Shown here one piece after another: positions 14,552 to 23,404 of a DNA stretch of 23,785 nucleotides. Both the position numbers and the translations under genes were made by a program. The notes under the pieces are model-generated. The model was not told where the DNA came from. It did not search any database and saw only the letters and a program-made list of their open reading frames with translations. Source of the DNA: a virus. The first letter of the stretch is position 1, and the number at the start of each line of letters is the position of its first letter. The stretch spans positions 1 to 23,785 of IMG/VR virus record IMGVR_UViG_3300031565_000374; one strand, written 5' to 3'.

Positions 14552-16778
14552 CGCTAGACCTCCACTGCGTATTAGTTACATCAAAATTTTCGTCTACTAC
14601 GGGATCATTTTCTTCTTTACCAGTAGATGTTACATTTGCTGTTTTTTCGGCATATGTTTTCTTACTACCAGCAAAAATATTAACCGGTCTAAAATAAGCC
14701 CGTAATGTCGTTTCCCAATCATCAGATGAAATTTCGTGTGAAATTTCAAGAATTTGAAATACTCCATTTTCTCTGTATACCCTTGGTAAATTATCCATTG
14801 TAAAAACATGTCCAGGTAAAATACCACTTATACCATCAATAACTACACTTATTTCTAAAAAATAAATTGGAACATTTTTTAATTTGTTGTCATCGGTTAC
14901 TCGTCGTAAATATTGACCAACAGATTTTCTATCATTTTCATTCTTATAATAAAAAAATAAATCTGATGTTGGTGCACTTTTTGTCCACGCAATTTTTTCG
15001 TCTGAAAGAATTGTAATTAATCTTTTTTTATCTTCCTCTTCAATAGGTGGAGCTTCTTTTAATTGTATTGTATCTTCTTTAAATTGTAATTTTCGCAAAA
15101 CCCGATCAACCGCTGCTCCATATATTGCTTTAATCCCAGTATCAGAATCAGCACTATATACTACATTATTAGAAGTAATCGTATCCTTATTTCTACCAAA
15201 AAAATGAGTTAATGCTACTTGATCCGTCAGTTTAGATGTAAAACTTACACTTCTTAAAATACTTGTTCCACTATAACCACCAAAATTAAAAAGCGCACCT
15301 TCCGTATTCTTTTCTGCTATTAATAATTGTTTTACATCATCTAAAGATTTCTTACTAACAAATTTTTGATCTATTACTTCGGCTTTTTGTTCCTTTGTTG
15401 GATCGGTATGAAGTTTCAAATCCCATAAATCAAATGCAGCATACCTAATTTTATTAATTAATTTTTTTACTGCTTCTTCAAGAGTTTCACTATTTTTAAA
15501 CGCATCTACAAGTACACTTCTTCGTACATATACATTATTTAAAAACCCCACTGTAGTTGACTTTTCATCAACTTTTCCAAATATCTCGGCATTATAATTT
15601 TTCGGAGGCGTAGAAAATTCTATCATTGTATTATTACCATTATTGTTAATAAGTATATCTGAATCACGAGAATATAAAAATCCATCATTTGAAACTCTTG
15701 TGTTTGAACTATCCATTTCAAATACAAACCAATCCGCATCTACTGCCGGGCATCCATGTTTAGTAATTACATTACGTTCTATAAATCCCCAGGTTACATA
15801 AATATCTCCATTTGTTTCGCTCGAATCGGGTAAATTGTAATCTCCTTCTATAAACCTTTTTGTTTGTTTTGGCTCTTCAGTAATCGTTGGAGTTTTTATT
15901 ATATCCTTTTCGTGTCCTTCCGGAAGTGCCTTCATTTGACTATCTAAATTTTCATTACTGAATGCCTTTTCAACATATTCTCTAATACTATATATAGTTT
16001 TTTCGTTGACTTTAACACCTTTTGTTTTTACATCCTTGTTTAAATTTAACGCTAACATCGTTTCGCCAAATGTTGTTAGTTCCGTTGTACAAGTAAATGT
16101 ACCATCTTCATTCATATTCCAAGAAAAATTTGTAATAATACCAATAAAGAAATCTTGATTACCCGCATAATCAGCCTTTGGATCTCCGCCTCTTAAAATT
16201 ATTTTTTTCATAATCAATGCTGGATTTTTATACAAATCTACCATATCAGCAACATTTAAAATATCTAATGGTATCGGCGGTTGACCAATATTTGACCATC
16301 CCCACTCCACTACTACTGAAATTCCTGGCGACAACCAATACGGCATTAAAATATCCAAATCCTCAACACTTGGACAAAGCCAATTTATTGTAATCTTTCT
16401 CAATGAACCATAATCACCTTTAGTTTGTAATGAAATAGATTCTATTCCTGGCATCGGTCTATCTATTATCTCTCGTCCAGTCGCCACTCGTTGATACACA
16501 GGCTCAAAACCACCACGAGTTGCGCCACTTGGACGAAGTAAACCACCAACCATTACATTTAAATCATTTCGTATATCTCCTATTGATGTCGTTTCGCCGG
16601 ATTTTGCAGCTGGAGATCTAACTACCACGGCATCAACTGCATTAGAAATAGCCCTAACCCATGTTGCTCGCGGTTTATTACCATCTCCAAAAGTTTTATT
16701 CTTTCGTCGTAGTAATTCTCTTTTTATGCTTGGTTGAAAATCGGTTAATGCCGGCCATGTTGCATATTCATTTGACAT
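14538..16778 (-). CDS. Baseplate hub-like structural protein (746 aa)
   Basis: The 746-aa protein has hub-like features: an N-terminal part with SPGISVVVEWGWSN and GIITNFSWNMNEDGTFTCTT (typical of tail-hub beta domains that carry a WGW signature), a central insert rich in Asp and Lys, and a C-terminal block GHVFTMDNLPRVYRENGVF and SHEISSDDWETTLRAYF, a common ending of gp27-like and Mu gp44-like hubs. It would sit at the centre of the baseplate under the tail tube. It follows the LysM gene by two bases and precedes the 123-aa gene with a 14-base overlap. T4-family hub role likely; exact orthology uncertain. Confidence 0.7.
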   Translation of the reverse strand: MSNEYATWPALTDFQPSIKRELLRRKNKTFGDGNKPRATWVRAISNAVDAVVVRSPAAKSGETTSIGDIRNDLNVMVGGLLRPSGATRGGFEPVYQRVATGREIIDRPMPGIESISLQTKGDYGSLRKITINWLCPSVEDLDILMPYWLSPGISVVVEWGWSNIGQPPIPLDILNVADMVDLYKNPALIMKKIILRGGDPKADYAGNQDFFIGIITNFSWNMNEDGTFTCTTELTTFGETMLALNLNKDVKTKGVKVNEKTIYSIREYVEKAFSNENLDSQMKALPEGHEKDIIKTPTITEEPKQTKRFIEGDYNLPDSSETNGDIYVTWGFIERNVITKHGCPAVDADWFVFEMDSSNTRVSNDGFLYSRDSDILINNNGNNTMIEFSTPPKNYNAEIFGKVDEKSTTVGFLNNVYVRRSVLVDAFKNSETLEEAVKKLINKIRYAAFDLWDLKLHTDPTKEQKAEVIDQKFVSKKSLDDVKQLLIAEKNTEGALFNFGGYSGTSILRSVSFTSKLTDQVALTHFFGRNKDTITSNNVVYSADSDTGIKAIYGAAVDRVLRKLQFKEDTIQLKEAPPIEEEDKKRLITILSDEKIAWTKSAPTSDLFFYYKNENDRKSVGQYLRRVTDDNKLKNVPIYFLEISVVIDGISGILPGHVFTMDNLPRVYRENGVFQILEISHEISSDDWETTLRAYFRPVNIFAGSKKTYAEKTANVTSTGKEENDPVVDENFDVTNTQWRSSDEPA

Positions 16779-16780
16779 AA

Positions 16781-17089
16781 TTACCTCGTCCTATTAATAG
16801 TATCCAAATCATTGAATATTTTTGCTAAATTTTGTGGGATTCGTAATTGTGTACCAGGAATAACATTTAACGTACCCTTTCCAATCTGATTCGCTTGGGC
16901 AATAATCCACCATAAATTTACATCGTTATAATACTTGCCCGCTAATATATCAAGTCTATCTCCAACATTTGTAAAAATATAAATATCATTGTTATCCAAT
17001 AAAATTTTTGGATATAAAGTCGAAGTAAACTTTCTGAATTTTTTATCTTTATCTCGTGTTTGTTGAGTAAATTCATATCTATATGACAT
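16781..17089 (-). CDS. LysM-type baseplate protein, T4 gp53-like
   Basis: The 102-aa protein has the phage LysM/gp53-type signature: VGDRLDILAGKYYNDVNLWW (about 42-61), then WIIAQANQIGKGTLNVIPG and TQLRIP. In contractile tails this small protein joins wedge subunits and closes the baseplate ring. Its ATG overlaps the stop of the 752-aa gene (TAATG, shared base at 17089), and GGAG lies seven bases upstream, so translation is coupled. Confidence 0.82.
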   Translation of the reverse strand: MSYRYEFTQQTRDKDKKFRKFTSTLYPKILLDNNDIYIFTNVGDRLDILAGKYYNDVNLWWIIAQANQIGKGTLNVIPGTQLRIPQNLAKIFNDLDTINRTR

Positions 17090-19347
17090 TATACAGCTCC
17101 CGTTTCAGTGGTTGGATTTGAATTGGGATTTTCACTCTGGTTCTGCCATTCTTTAATTGCTGAATAAAATGGACTGGTGGAACTTATCGGACGATTTTCC
17201 AAACCAAATGGTGTAAATCCATTTATACTAACTTCTATTAATCTTGGAAGTTTCGCTACTTGAATCTTACCTATTTTTGATGCTTCAACATCATAATCAG
17301 ACAAATGTGGATGTTCATTTCTAACTTCCCAAGTAGCATCATCGCCAACCGTTACAATTATACCACCTTGTAATATCCCTGATACATTCTTAAACAAATC
17401 ACCTATTGTAAGTCTTACAAAAGGCGCCTCCATATAAATACCCATTTTTGATGATAAGTTTCTATATTTTGGATAGTTCAACCCAATAAGATAATTTAAC
17501 TTTTCATATAATGGTTTCATTTCTTTTGGTGAATTTACTACAATAGTAAAAGCAAAGTTAATTGTTCTCTCCGCACCACTATAAGTATAAACTTGATCAG
17601 CACGACCAATATATTTTTTACCACTCCAAGATGGTGTAATTTGATCATTTATTCCGGTTAAAGTAGCACGAAATACTATCCATTTTCTTTCATTTATATG
17701 ATAAAACTTAAATGGTACTAAATCAGTAAAATCTTTCGCTGTTGAAGTTGAATCCTTTGGATCGACTTCATAATCTTCACCATAAGGAAGTAAACTAATT
17801 TGATCTCCAATTCTATCTTCCAGGTTTTTTGCACCAGGACGAGCCATACCATATCCAGTAGGACTGTGTAATATTCTCAATCCCTTTTTTGTTGGTTGAC
17901 TGCCTTCATCTTTTGTCAATGATTCCATGTATTTTGTATATGGTTTTCTATCATCTAATGAAGGTACAAGACTATCAATGTTTGCCGTTCCACTCTTATC
18001 ACCACTTCTTTTTTTCATTACATCACCGTAAGCCTGCATATATTGATTAACTGTTGGCATATCATCTTGTGGATTATAAAGTATACGTTGATCTTGAAAT
18101 CCATCTTGATAACCAGCCGCTCTCTCTAATTTTTGTCGTGACGCAAATGTGAATCCCTTTGGAGGCGATTCAGTACCACTTCCAACTTTTATTACCTTTT
18201 CTATCGTTTGTAACACAGCATCTATTGGTGATTCACTCAAATCTACCGCATATACATCTAATAACTCGCCATCCGCATTTATTATCCTTATCTCATTTCC
18301 ACCATACTCTGAATATGGAAATGTAGGATTGTATCTATTGAATATCTTTATCTTTTCTGCCTTATCTAATATACCATATCCAAATAATCTAAGAATCGTA
18401 TTAGCATAAGGTATATTCTTTAATAATTTTTGTAGAAAACTCGAACCACTTTTTTGATCATTTATTGTTATTTGAGCATCTAATATAGGATTAAATCCAG
18501 ACGCTTTTGTAAACCTGAACGCTTGAGCAGCTAAACCTTTATTCCTTTGTTTTTCTTCGCCAGGAGTAAGCCGATTACTTATTGGTAATCCCGCTCCATC
18601 AGAGCCAATAGGATATAAATAACGATTAGGATTTATACGATTCCATGTCGAATCGTTCATCATATAATCACGACCACTAAATGCAAAATCAATACCCGGT
18701 AAATTTTCACTCGCTATTCTCGCTGCCATAAATGGAGATTGATTTACGTTTCGGCTGTGATGTTCGTTATTCCAAATCGCTTCCGTATAAGACGCTGGCG
18801 CCGAAATACCAAAAACATCAAGTGGAATACCAAATAAAGATGATATTGTCATGTGACGACGCTCATGATAATCAACCAACGGAATAGTTTTACTAAAAAT
18901 AGATAAAGGATTATATATTTTTGATTCCAATGTAGGATTTAGTAATTGTAATGCTATTTGATTCGCTTCAAAACGAAATCCTTTTGGACTTGTTAACCAC
19001 TTAGCCGTCGCTGCACGTCTTGTATTTGTATAATCCGCCTTTGTAGAATATTGATCCTTTGATTCGTTTGGTTTTATAAATACTAATGGTTCAGTAGTTT
19101 GCCCAAGATAATTCGCTCTTAAAAGTGGCGCTGAATCATAATATTCCTCTGCCATCTTTCTTATTGTCGAAGTTGGTATTGGATCACTCGATATTTGAGT
19201 TGGTGTAAGTTTATTGAGTTTATAATCTGTTGGTGAACCTATTGTTTTATTTGCCGTAAACCCATCAGCATAATCATTAGCAAATGAATCTGCTGTCTTT
19301 CCAACTCTCTTGAATATGTCCTTTTTATACAAATCTATTAAAGCCAC
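17089..19347 (-). CDS. Large baseplate/tail-tube-cap-like structural protein (752 aa)
   Basis: The 752-aa protein has a long N-terminal region with many Asn/Tyr/Pro turns and a C-terminal beta domain from about residue 560: LTGINDQITPSWSGKKYIGR, ADQVYTYSGAERTINFAFTI, then EMKPLYEKLNYLIGLNYPKY. This block is typical of proteins at the tube-baseplate junction in T4-like phages (compare gp48/gp54). It starts with GTG 19347, with GGAG seven bases upstream, and lies between tape measure and LysM genes, as expected for such proteins. Virion role confident; exact T4 counterpart unsure. Confidence 0.72.
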   Translation of the reverse strand: MALIDLYKKDIFKRVGKTADSFANDYADGFTANKTIGSPTDYKLNKLTPTQISSDPIPTSTIRKMAEEYYDSAPLLRANYLGQTTEPLVFIKPNESKDQYSTKADYTNTRRAATAKWLTSPKGFRFEANQIALQLLNPTLESKIYNPLSIFSKTIPLVDYHERRHMTISSLFGIPLDVFGISAPASYTEAIWNNEHHSRNVNQSPFMAARIASENLPGIDFAFSGRDYMMNDSTWNRINPNRYLYPIGSDGAGLPISNRLTPGEEKQRNKGLAAQAFRFTKASGFNPILDAQITINDQKSGSSFLQKLLKNIPYANTILRLFGYGILDKAEKIKIFNRYNPTFPYSEYGGNEIRIINADGELLDVYAVDLSESPIDAVLQTIEKVIKVGSGTESPPKGFTFASRQKLERAAGYQDGFQDQRILYNPQDDMPTVNQYMQAYGDVMKKRSGDKSGTANIDSLVPSLDDRKPYTKYMESLTKDEGSQPTKKGLRILHSPTGYGMARPGAKNLEDRIGDQISLLPYGEDYEVDPKDSTSTAKDFTDLVPFKFYHINERKWIVFRATLTGINDQITPSWSGKKYIGRADQVYTYSGAERTINFAFTIVVNSPKEMKPLYEKLNYLIGLNYPKYRNLSSKMGIYMEAPFVRLTIGDLFKNVSGILQGGIIVTVGDDATWEVRNEHPHLSDYDVEASKIGKIQVAKLPRLIEVSINGFTPFGLENRPISSTSPFYSAIKEWQNQSENPNSNPTTETGAV

Positions 19348-19360
19348 TTATTTTCTCCAA

Positions 19361-21688
19361 TTATGTTTTTCGTGCTTCTTTAGCTAACCATTCACCTACT
19401 TTTGCTCCATTCATCTTTAACTCAACACCATTTTTAAACATTGATTCTATTTCATCAAGTTTATTTACTACATCGTCTAATGAAACATTTACATTCGTGT
19501 CGCCCATTACAGTTCCAGCTGTCGTCAACGCCCTCGCATTTACGGCGACACCACCACCAGCACCACCAGTCGCTATCGTTTGAACAGCAGCCGCTACTAC
19601 CGCTAACTTGTCAGAATTATTCGCTAACTCAAGTAACTTGTCTATCATTCCTCCGCCACCACCAAGACCAAAGAAATCTAATATACTACCCGCAGCTAAT
19701 GAAGCAGCTAAAAAGGCAAGAGCTCCACCTAACATATAAATGGCTCCAGCTGCTATAACCAAATCACCGGCTACTCCAGCAATACCTATTAACGATGGTG
19801 CTAATCCATCCATACCAACTTTAACCGCTTGTAATGCTTGTCCAAGTATCCATAACGAAGCAGCCATTCCTACCAATACAAGCATACCAGTTAATAACGC
19901 GACTCCAAGTGGAGACGCCATAAGAACACCAAGTAACGTAGCGGCAACAAGTAATCCACCCATTGCAACACCAGCCATTGCCAAATCTTCCCATTCTACA
20001 TCAGCAAATTGTTTCATCGCAGCTCCCAAAATCCACAGTGTCGCCGCTAAACCTGCCATAATAACAAGTCCTTTTGCAACATCACCCCAAGACATACTAC
20101 CAAATATTCTTCCAAATATACCCTTTTTACCAGCCGCTCCGGCTTTACTGCCACCAAAATTAAATATACTACCAAAATCTAATGATTTTATTAGCCTTCC
20201 AATACCCCAAATAAGAAGTAATCCAGCTGCTGTCAAACCGAGACATTTCAAAAAAGGCACCCACTCAATATTATCAAAATCAAAAGTTAATATACTAATC
20301 AATCCTGAAAGTGCTTCAAATGCTGGATTTAATATTTTAACAAGAATACTTGTTATTCTAATTAAACTATTCATTAATTTTTTAAGTGGATCAATTATTC
20401 CCTCAGCATTTAACACCTCAGATAATGTCGCTCCTTCTGCCATAGCTTTCATTGGTGTAAGAGTACCTTTAACTAAACCATTCAATATTCGTTCACGGCT
20501 AATCATCTTCCCCATTTCATTTACACCAATACCAAGAGCATCAGCCATCGATTTTTTTTGTAACGTGTTCAACTCGCCCCATTCATACTCCGAAATAAGA
20601 TTGTCAGTAATCTCTCTTTGTAATCCAGCCAAATCACCTTCAATGGCTAATTGTCTTGCACGACCAAGATTTAGTTGTTTTCCAGTTAAAACCATTGCGT
20701 TCATTTCATTTTCAATAGAACTTTCAAATGAAAGAAGACTATCAGCAATATCAACAATAGTGCTAACACTAAATCCTAATTTATTTGCGGCGACTGTAGC
20801 ATCTACAATGTTTTGACCTGTTCCCTTCATATACCTCGCAAGACCTTCAGCATTGTCTGTTATATCACGAATCGTTTTACCCATCGGTACACCATTCGCA
20901 TCTGCCGTAGCCGCAGCCATTTTTAACATATTATTCGCCGATTCTTGACTGCCAGCTGTTATGTCCATAAATGAAGATAATGTTTTTGCGGCGTCATCAG
21001 CAATCATACCAAGTGCAACTGTCATCGCAGCTACATTGTTTGCGGATTCATTAGTCAAATAATCAAATGAACCAAACTCCATTGCAATAGCTTGAGTTAT
21101 TTCATAAGATTTTTTTATCCCCACACCCAACTTAGCCCACTCAACATTTAATTCAGTAGATACATCTCGAAGTTTCTCAAATGACTCCCCAGTTACTCCT
21201 AACTCTTGTCGCGCGTCCGTTTGTGCGGATACTAAATCTTTGTATACAACAAATAACGCTGCAGCAACTAATCCAATACCTACCGCAAACCCCTTCCACG
21301 AAGAAAAGAATGCCTTGCCTTTAGCCATAAAACCTCTAAACTTCGTTTCCATATCATCCCATTTAGCATTTATTTCATCCAACGCTTTTTGCTCTATATC
21401 TCGTTGTTTTTCTAAAGCCTGGCCTGCTTTAACTTGTTTTTTTATCAGATCAATTTTTTCTTTCGCTTTATCTAATAATTGTTTATCTACATTATCAGTT
21501 TGCTTTAATTGAGCCAAATACAGTTTAGCTTCATCATTTAACTCGGCCGCAGCATCAACTACATCGTCCAATATATCTTCATTACTTGCATTGAGATCAA
21601 TTATTTGATTTGTCAATTTAGCAAGGCTTTTTAATGAAGATTCGTATAATTTTAATTCCGCTGCTGATAAATTTCCAGGAGTTGCCAT
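19361..21688 (-). CDS. Tail tape measure protein (775 aa)
   Basis: Residues 1-130 are coiled-coil-like and rich in Ala, Lys and Glu. A hydrophobic segment follows near 132-152 (GFAVGIGLVAAALFVVYK), then a helical middle with the ELNVEWAKLGVGIKKSY region, then four or five hydrophobic Gly/Ala-rich segments in the C-terminal half, a Gly-rich turn (FFGLGGGGG) and a hydrophilic end. This is the profile of tape measure proteins, which fill the tail tube and fix its length. At about 0.15 nm per residue a tail near 115 nm is expected (inference; T4 gp29 has 590 aa for roughly 100 nm). The long plus-strand open frame opposite it is a shadow of its Ala/Gly codons. Confidence 0.87.
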   Translation of the reverse strand: MATPGNLSAAELKLYESSLKSLAKLTNQIIDLNASNEDILDDVVDAAAELNDEAKLYLAQLKQTDNVDKQLLDKAKEKIDLIKKQVKAGQALEKQRDIEQKALDEINAKWDDMETKFRGFMAKGKAFFSSWKGFAVGIGLVAAALFVVYKDLVSAQTDARQELGVTGESFEKLRDVSTELNVEWAKLGVGIKKSYEITQAIAMEFGSFDYLTNESANNVAAMTVALGMIADDAAKTLSSFMDITAGSQESANNMLKMAAATADANGVPMGKTIRDITDNAEGLARYMKGTGQNIVDATVAANKLGFSVSTIVDIADSLLSFESSIENEMNAMVLTGKQLNLGRARQLAIEGDLAGLQREITDNLISEYEWGELNTLQKKSMADALGIGVNEMGKMISRERILNGLVKGTLTPMKAMAEGATLSEVLNAEGIIDPLKKLMNSLIRITSILVKILNPAFEALSGLISILTFDFDNIEWVPFLKCLGLTAAGLLLIWGIGRLIKSLDFGSIFNFGGSKAGAAGKKGIFGRIFGSMSWGDVAKGLVIMAGLAATLWILGAAMKQFADVEWEDLAMAGVAMGGLLVAATLLGVLMASPLGVALLTGMLVLVGMAASLWILGQALQAVKVGMDGLAPSLIGIAGVAGDLVIAAGAIYMLGGALAFLAASLAAGSILDFFGLGGGGGMIDKLLELANNSDKLAVVAAAVQTIATGGAGGGVAVNARALTTAGTVMGDTNVNVSLDDVVNKLDEIESMFKNGVELKMNGAKVGEWLAKEARKT

Positions 21689-21705
21689 TTATTATTCTCT
21701 TGTTA

Positions 21706-21921
21706 TTATATTGGTTCTTTTGTAATAGGACGGTTTTTTCTTAAATAATCTAATAGATCCATCATATCATCATTTATGTTTTGTGTTAATTCAGCTAATT
21801 CTTTATCTTTTTTAGCGATAGAAATAACTAATTTCTTGGCCTTTTCTCTATCGCCTAATACCCTTTTTACTTGATCAATAAACCTTTCAATTAATCCTTC
21901 ATTTAATGGTTTTTTAAACAT
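21706..21921 (-). CDS. Small helical protein next to the tape measure (71 aa)
   Basis: The 71-aa protein is almost wholly helical and charged, with an amphipathic pattern (ELAELTQNINDDMMDLLDYL). CAGGAG lies seven bases before ATG 21921. It comes directly before the tape measure gene. A chaperone-like or tail-assembly role is possible from position only; no family recognised. Confidence 0.6.
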   Translation of the reverse strand: MFKKPLNEGLIERFIDQVKRVLGDREKAKKLVISIAKKDKELAELTQNINDDMMDLLDYLRKNRPITKEPI

Positions 21922-21950
21922 TATTTTTCTCCTGATATAATATTCCTAAC

Positions 21951-21960
21951 TATAAATATA
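21951..21960 (-). promoter_or_regulatory. Candidate promoter before the tape measure operon
   Basis: TATATTTATA on the minus strand, 30 bases before ATG 21921 and just after the terminator at 21986-22018. The same ten-base word precedes several other genes here at 27-33 or 61-63 bases. This is the place where a new transcript would need to start. No clear -35 box was found. Confidence 0.45.
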
Positions 21961-21985
21961 AAGATTGTGATTTTTACGAAAATAA

Positions 21986-22018
21986 AAAATGCCTAAAAAT
22001 TTTACTTCTTAGGCATTT
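21986..22018 (-). terminator. Intrinsic terminator after the gp51-like gene
   Basis: AAAATGCCTAA (21986-21996) pairs with TTAGGCATTTT (22008-22018) around a loop of about a dozen bases that contains the stop codon of the gene at 22002. On the minus strand the stem is followed by TTTTATTTT. It separates the baseplate-assembly genes from the tape measure operon. Confidence 0.8.
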
Positions 22019-22277
22019 TAGGTTTACTATATGAAGGCATAGTATAAGAACTCGATGGTTTTAACGATTTCTTCTGTGCTCTATCCATTAGTTCCTTTTC
22101 TTGAATTTTTGCATTTTCTAATAGTTTTAATAAGAATCTGCGCTTCTCCACCGGCAAGTCATACATTTCACGAAAGTTGAAACCATTACCATAATAACAT
22201 AAGGTAAATAGTTCCTCATAAAGTTCCGCTCTATAGCTTGCCGGAAGGCCAAAAAAAGGATATTTCCATTGGTACAT
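22002..22277 (-). CDS. Baseplate hub-assembly-type small protein (91 aa)
   Basis: The frame is open up to 22331, but the extra 18 residues are an accidental hydrophobic stretch inside the preceding gene. ATG 22277 gives MYQWKYPFFGLPASYRAELY and then EELFTLCYYGNGF, MYDLPVEKRRFLLKLL, a pattern I associate with the hub-assembly (gp26/gp51 neighbourhood) proteins of T4-like phages. It overlaps the preceding gene by 47 bases in another frame, around a run of seven T residues, and has no good ribosome site. It may be made by coupled re-initiation or by a frameshift as an extension of that gene. The C-terminus is basic, Ser/Pro/Lys-rich. Confidence 0.7.
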   Translation of the reverse strand: MYQWKYPFFGLPASYRAELYEELFTLCYYGNGFNFREMYDLPVEKRRFLLKLLENAKIQEKELMDRAQKKSLKPSSSYTMPSYSKPKMPKK

Positions 22278-23043
22278 TGAGTTCGTCAGAATGACCACAC
22301 TCAGGACAAACAAAATCAAAAATACTTTCAATGTCAGGAGATGTATTTACTATTTCACCACGTAAAAATAATGAATCTCTTGATAACATAGAATCAACAA
22401 ATTTTGCTACATTTGCTCGGGAAGTATCTCCATCAATTGATATAATCGCGTATTTTAATCGAGTTGTTACTTCTGCATCACCAGATCCAGCTATTTTCTT
22501 TTTGGTTCTTTTTATTTCTTCCGTAAGTGCTGATTCGTCTCCACTTGTTAATATTTTATATTTGATTCTTTTTTTAGAATTTGGTAGATCAACTTCAAAT
22601 TCACTTATACCCTTTAAATATTTTTCAAAATCAATTTCCTTAGCACTCAAATTAGATAAATCAATATTTAAACTAATTTGTTCCTGACAACTTGGACATT
22701 TTAACTTTACAGGATAATCTGTTCCATAAGCAAGTATCCTTGACGCAAACATAATTCCATTTTTGTCGCCTAAAAATATCGAATCATAATCAACCGGTGT
22801 AAGAATAACAGCTTTTAAAAAAGTATCAATCGCAAGACCTTTAGTAATCAAATTCTTTGATGTCAAAATATCTTCCTCCCTTGCAGTAGGATATTTTAAC
22901 TCAACTTCACCAGTAGCAAAAGGATGTTCTTCAGAATAAAAATATCCCTTTGATGGAAGTGTTACCGTTTCCGAAGGATAACCCTCTTGATTTTTTGTTT
23001 GGTGTTCTTGTTTTAAATTTTCAATTAATTGTTTTTCGTCCAT
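22231..23043 (-). CDS. T4 gp26/gp51-like baseplate hub assembly protein
   Basis: The 270-aa protein matches the T4 baseplate-assembly family in layout: N-terminal TLPSKGYFYSEEHP, then VELKYPTAREEDILTSKNL, LKAVILTPVDYDSIFLGDK and IMFASRILAYGTDYPVKLKC, ending with a C-terminal domain. Two CxxC pairs (C116/C119 in CPSC and C246/C249 in CPEC) can form one zinc site across the domain. Such proteins help build the baseplate hub; whether they stay in the virion varies. I prefer ATG 23043, seven bases after GGGAG, to the in-frame GTG 23070, which lies inside the DUF2283 gene. Confidence 0.85.
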   Translation of the reverse strand: MDEKQLIENLKQEHQTKNQEGYPSETVTLPSKGYFYSEEHPFATGEVELKYPTAREEDILTSKNLITKGLAIDTFLKAVILTPVDYDSIFLGDKNGIMFASRILAYGTDYPVKLKCPSCQEQISLNIDLSNLSAKEIDFEKYLKGISEFEVDLPNSKKRIKYKILTSGDESALTEEIKRTKKKIAGSGDAEVTTRLKYAIISIDGDTSRANVAKFVDSMLSRDSLFLRGEIVNTSPDIESIFDFVCPECGHSDELNVPMEISFFWPSGKL

Positions 23044-23047
23044 TTCA

Positions 23048-23278
23048 TTACTCCCTATTTGTTCTTTCACTATAATTTATAATCGTGAATCCATTTAATT
23101 CATTAGTTCCAGGTGTATATCGTATAACGAGCCCAGATTCAGGTTCTTCTGTACGACACGGTTTTGGTTCGCCAAAAGAAATATACATTACATCTGAAAT
23201 TTCATCATAATCAAACATTGGTTCTTTGTAATTTATTTTTTTAAAAGATTTAATTACTTCTTTAATTTTTTTAAACAT
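23048..23278 (-). CDS. DUF2283 family protein (76 aa)
   Basis: Residues 23-72 match the DUF2283 pattern: YDEISDVMYISFGE, an acidic turn, SGLVIRYTPGTNELNGFTII. The family is small, widespread and of unknown function. A basic helix precedes it. AAAGG lies seven bases before ATG 23278. It is the first gene after the strong terminator at 23367-23387 and ends five bases before the hub-assembly gene, so it opens this operon. Confidence 0.82.
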   Translation of the reverse strand: MFKKIKEVIKSFKKINYKEPMFDYDEISDVMYISFGEPKPCRTEEPESGLVIRYTPGTNELNGFTIINYSERTNRE

Positions 23279-23323
23279 ATTACAACCTTTTAAGTTTAGT
23301 AGATTAATAACTTTTTATCCACA

Positions 23324-23360
23324 TTATATTATACTATATGAAACACTTTTTGTTTCATAA
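23324..23360 (-). promoter_or_regulatory. Candidate promoter with overlapping palindrome
   Basis: TATGAAACA (23338-23346) and TGTTTCATA (23352-23360) form a perfect nine-base inverted repeat with a five-base spacer. On the minus strand it is directly followed by two overlapping TATAAT hexamers (23334-23329 and 23329-23324). The repeat covers the place of a -35 box, so it could be an operator for the DUF2283-hub assembly operon. It has no following T-tract and is unlikely to be a terminator. Confidence 0.45.
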
Positions 23361-23366
23361 TAAATA

Positions 23367-23387
23367 GGCGGGATAATATCCCGCCTT
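23367..23387 (-). terminator. Strong GC-rich terminator after the tail tube gene
   Basis: AGGCGGGAT and ATCCCGCCT form a nine-base stem with a three-base loop, followed on the minus strand by TATTTATT. It is the most GC-rich short stretch in the region and lies 17 bases after the tail tube stop codon. It would allow the abundant tube protein to be made on its own transcript. Confidence 0.85.
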
Positions 23388-23404
23388 TCCCATTCCGAAT
23401 AAAA

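Noticed and set aside
19740-20816. Long plus-strand open frame (358 codons) rich in Ala, Pro, Ile and Asn
   Set aside because: It lies wholly opposite the tape measure gene and mirrors its Gly/Ala-rich codons; no ribosome site and no protein-like domain.
22278-22331. Apparent signal peptide or membrane segment (MKVFLILFVLSVV...) before the 91-aa protein
   Set aside because: The stretch comes from reading the Cys/Glu/Phe-rich end of the gp26/gp51-like gene in another frame. The conserved-looking protein begins at ATG 22277.
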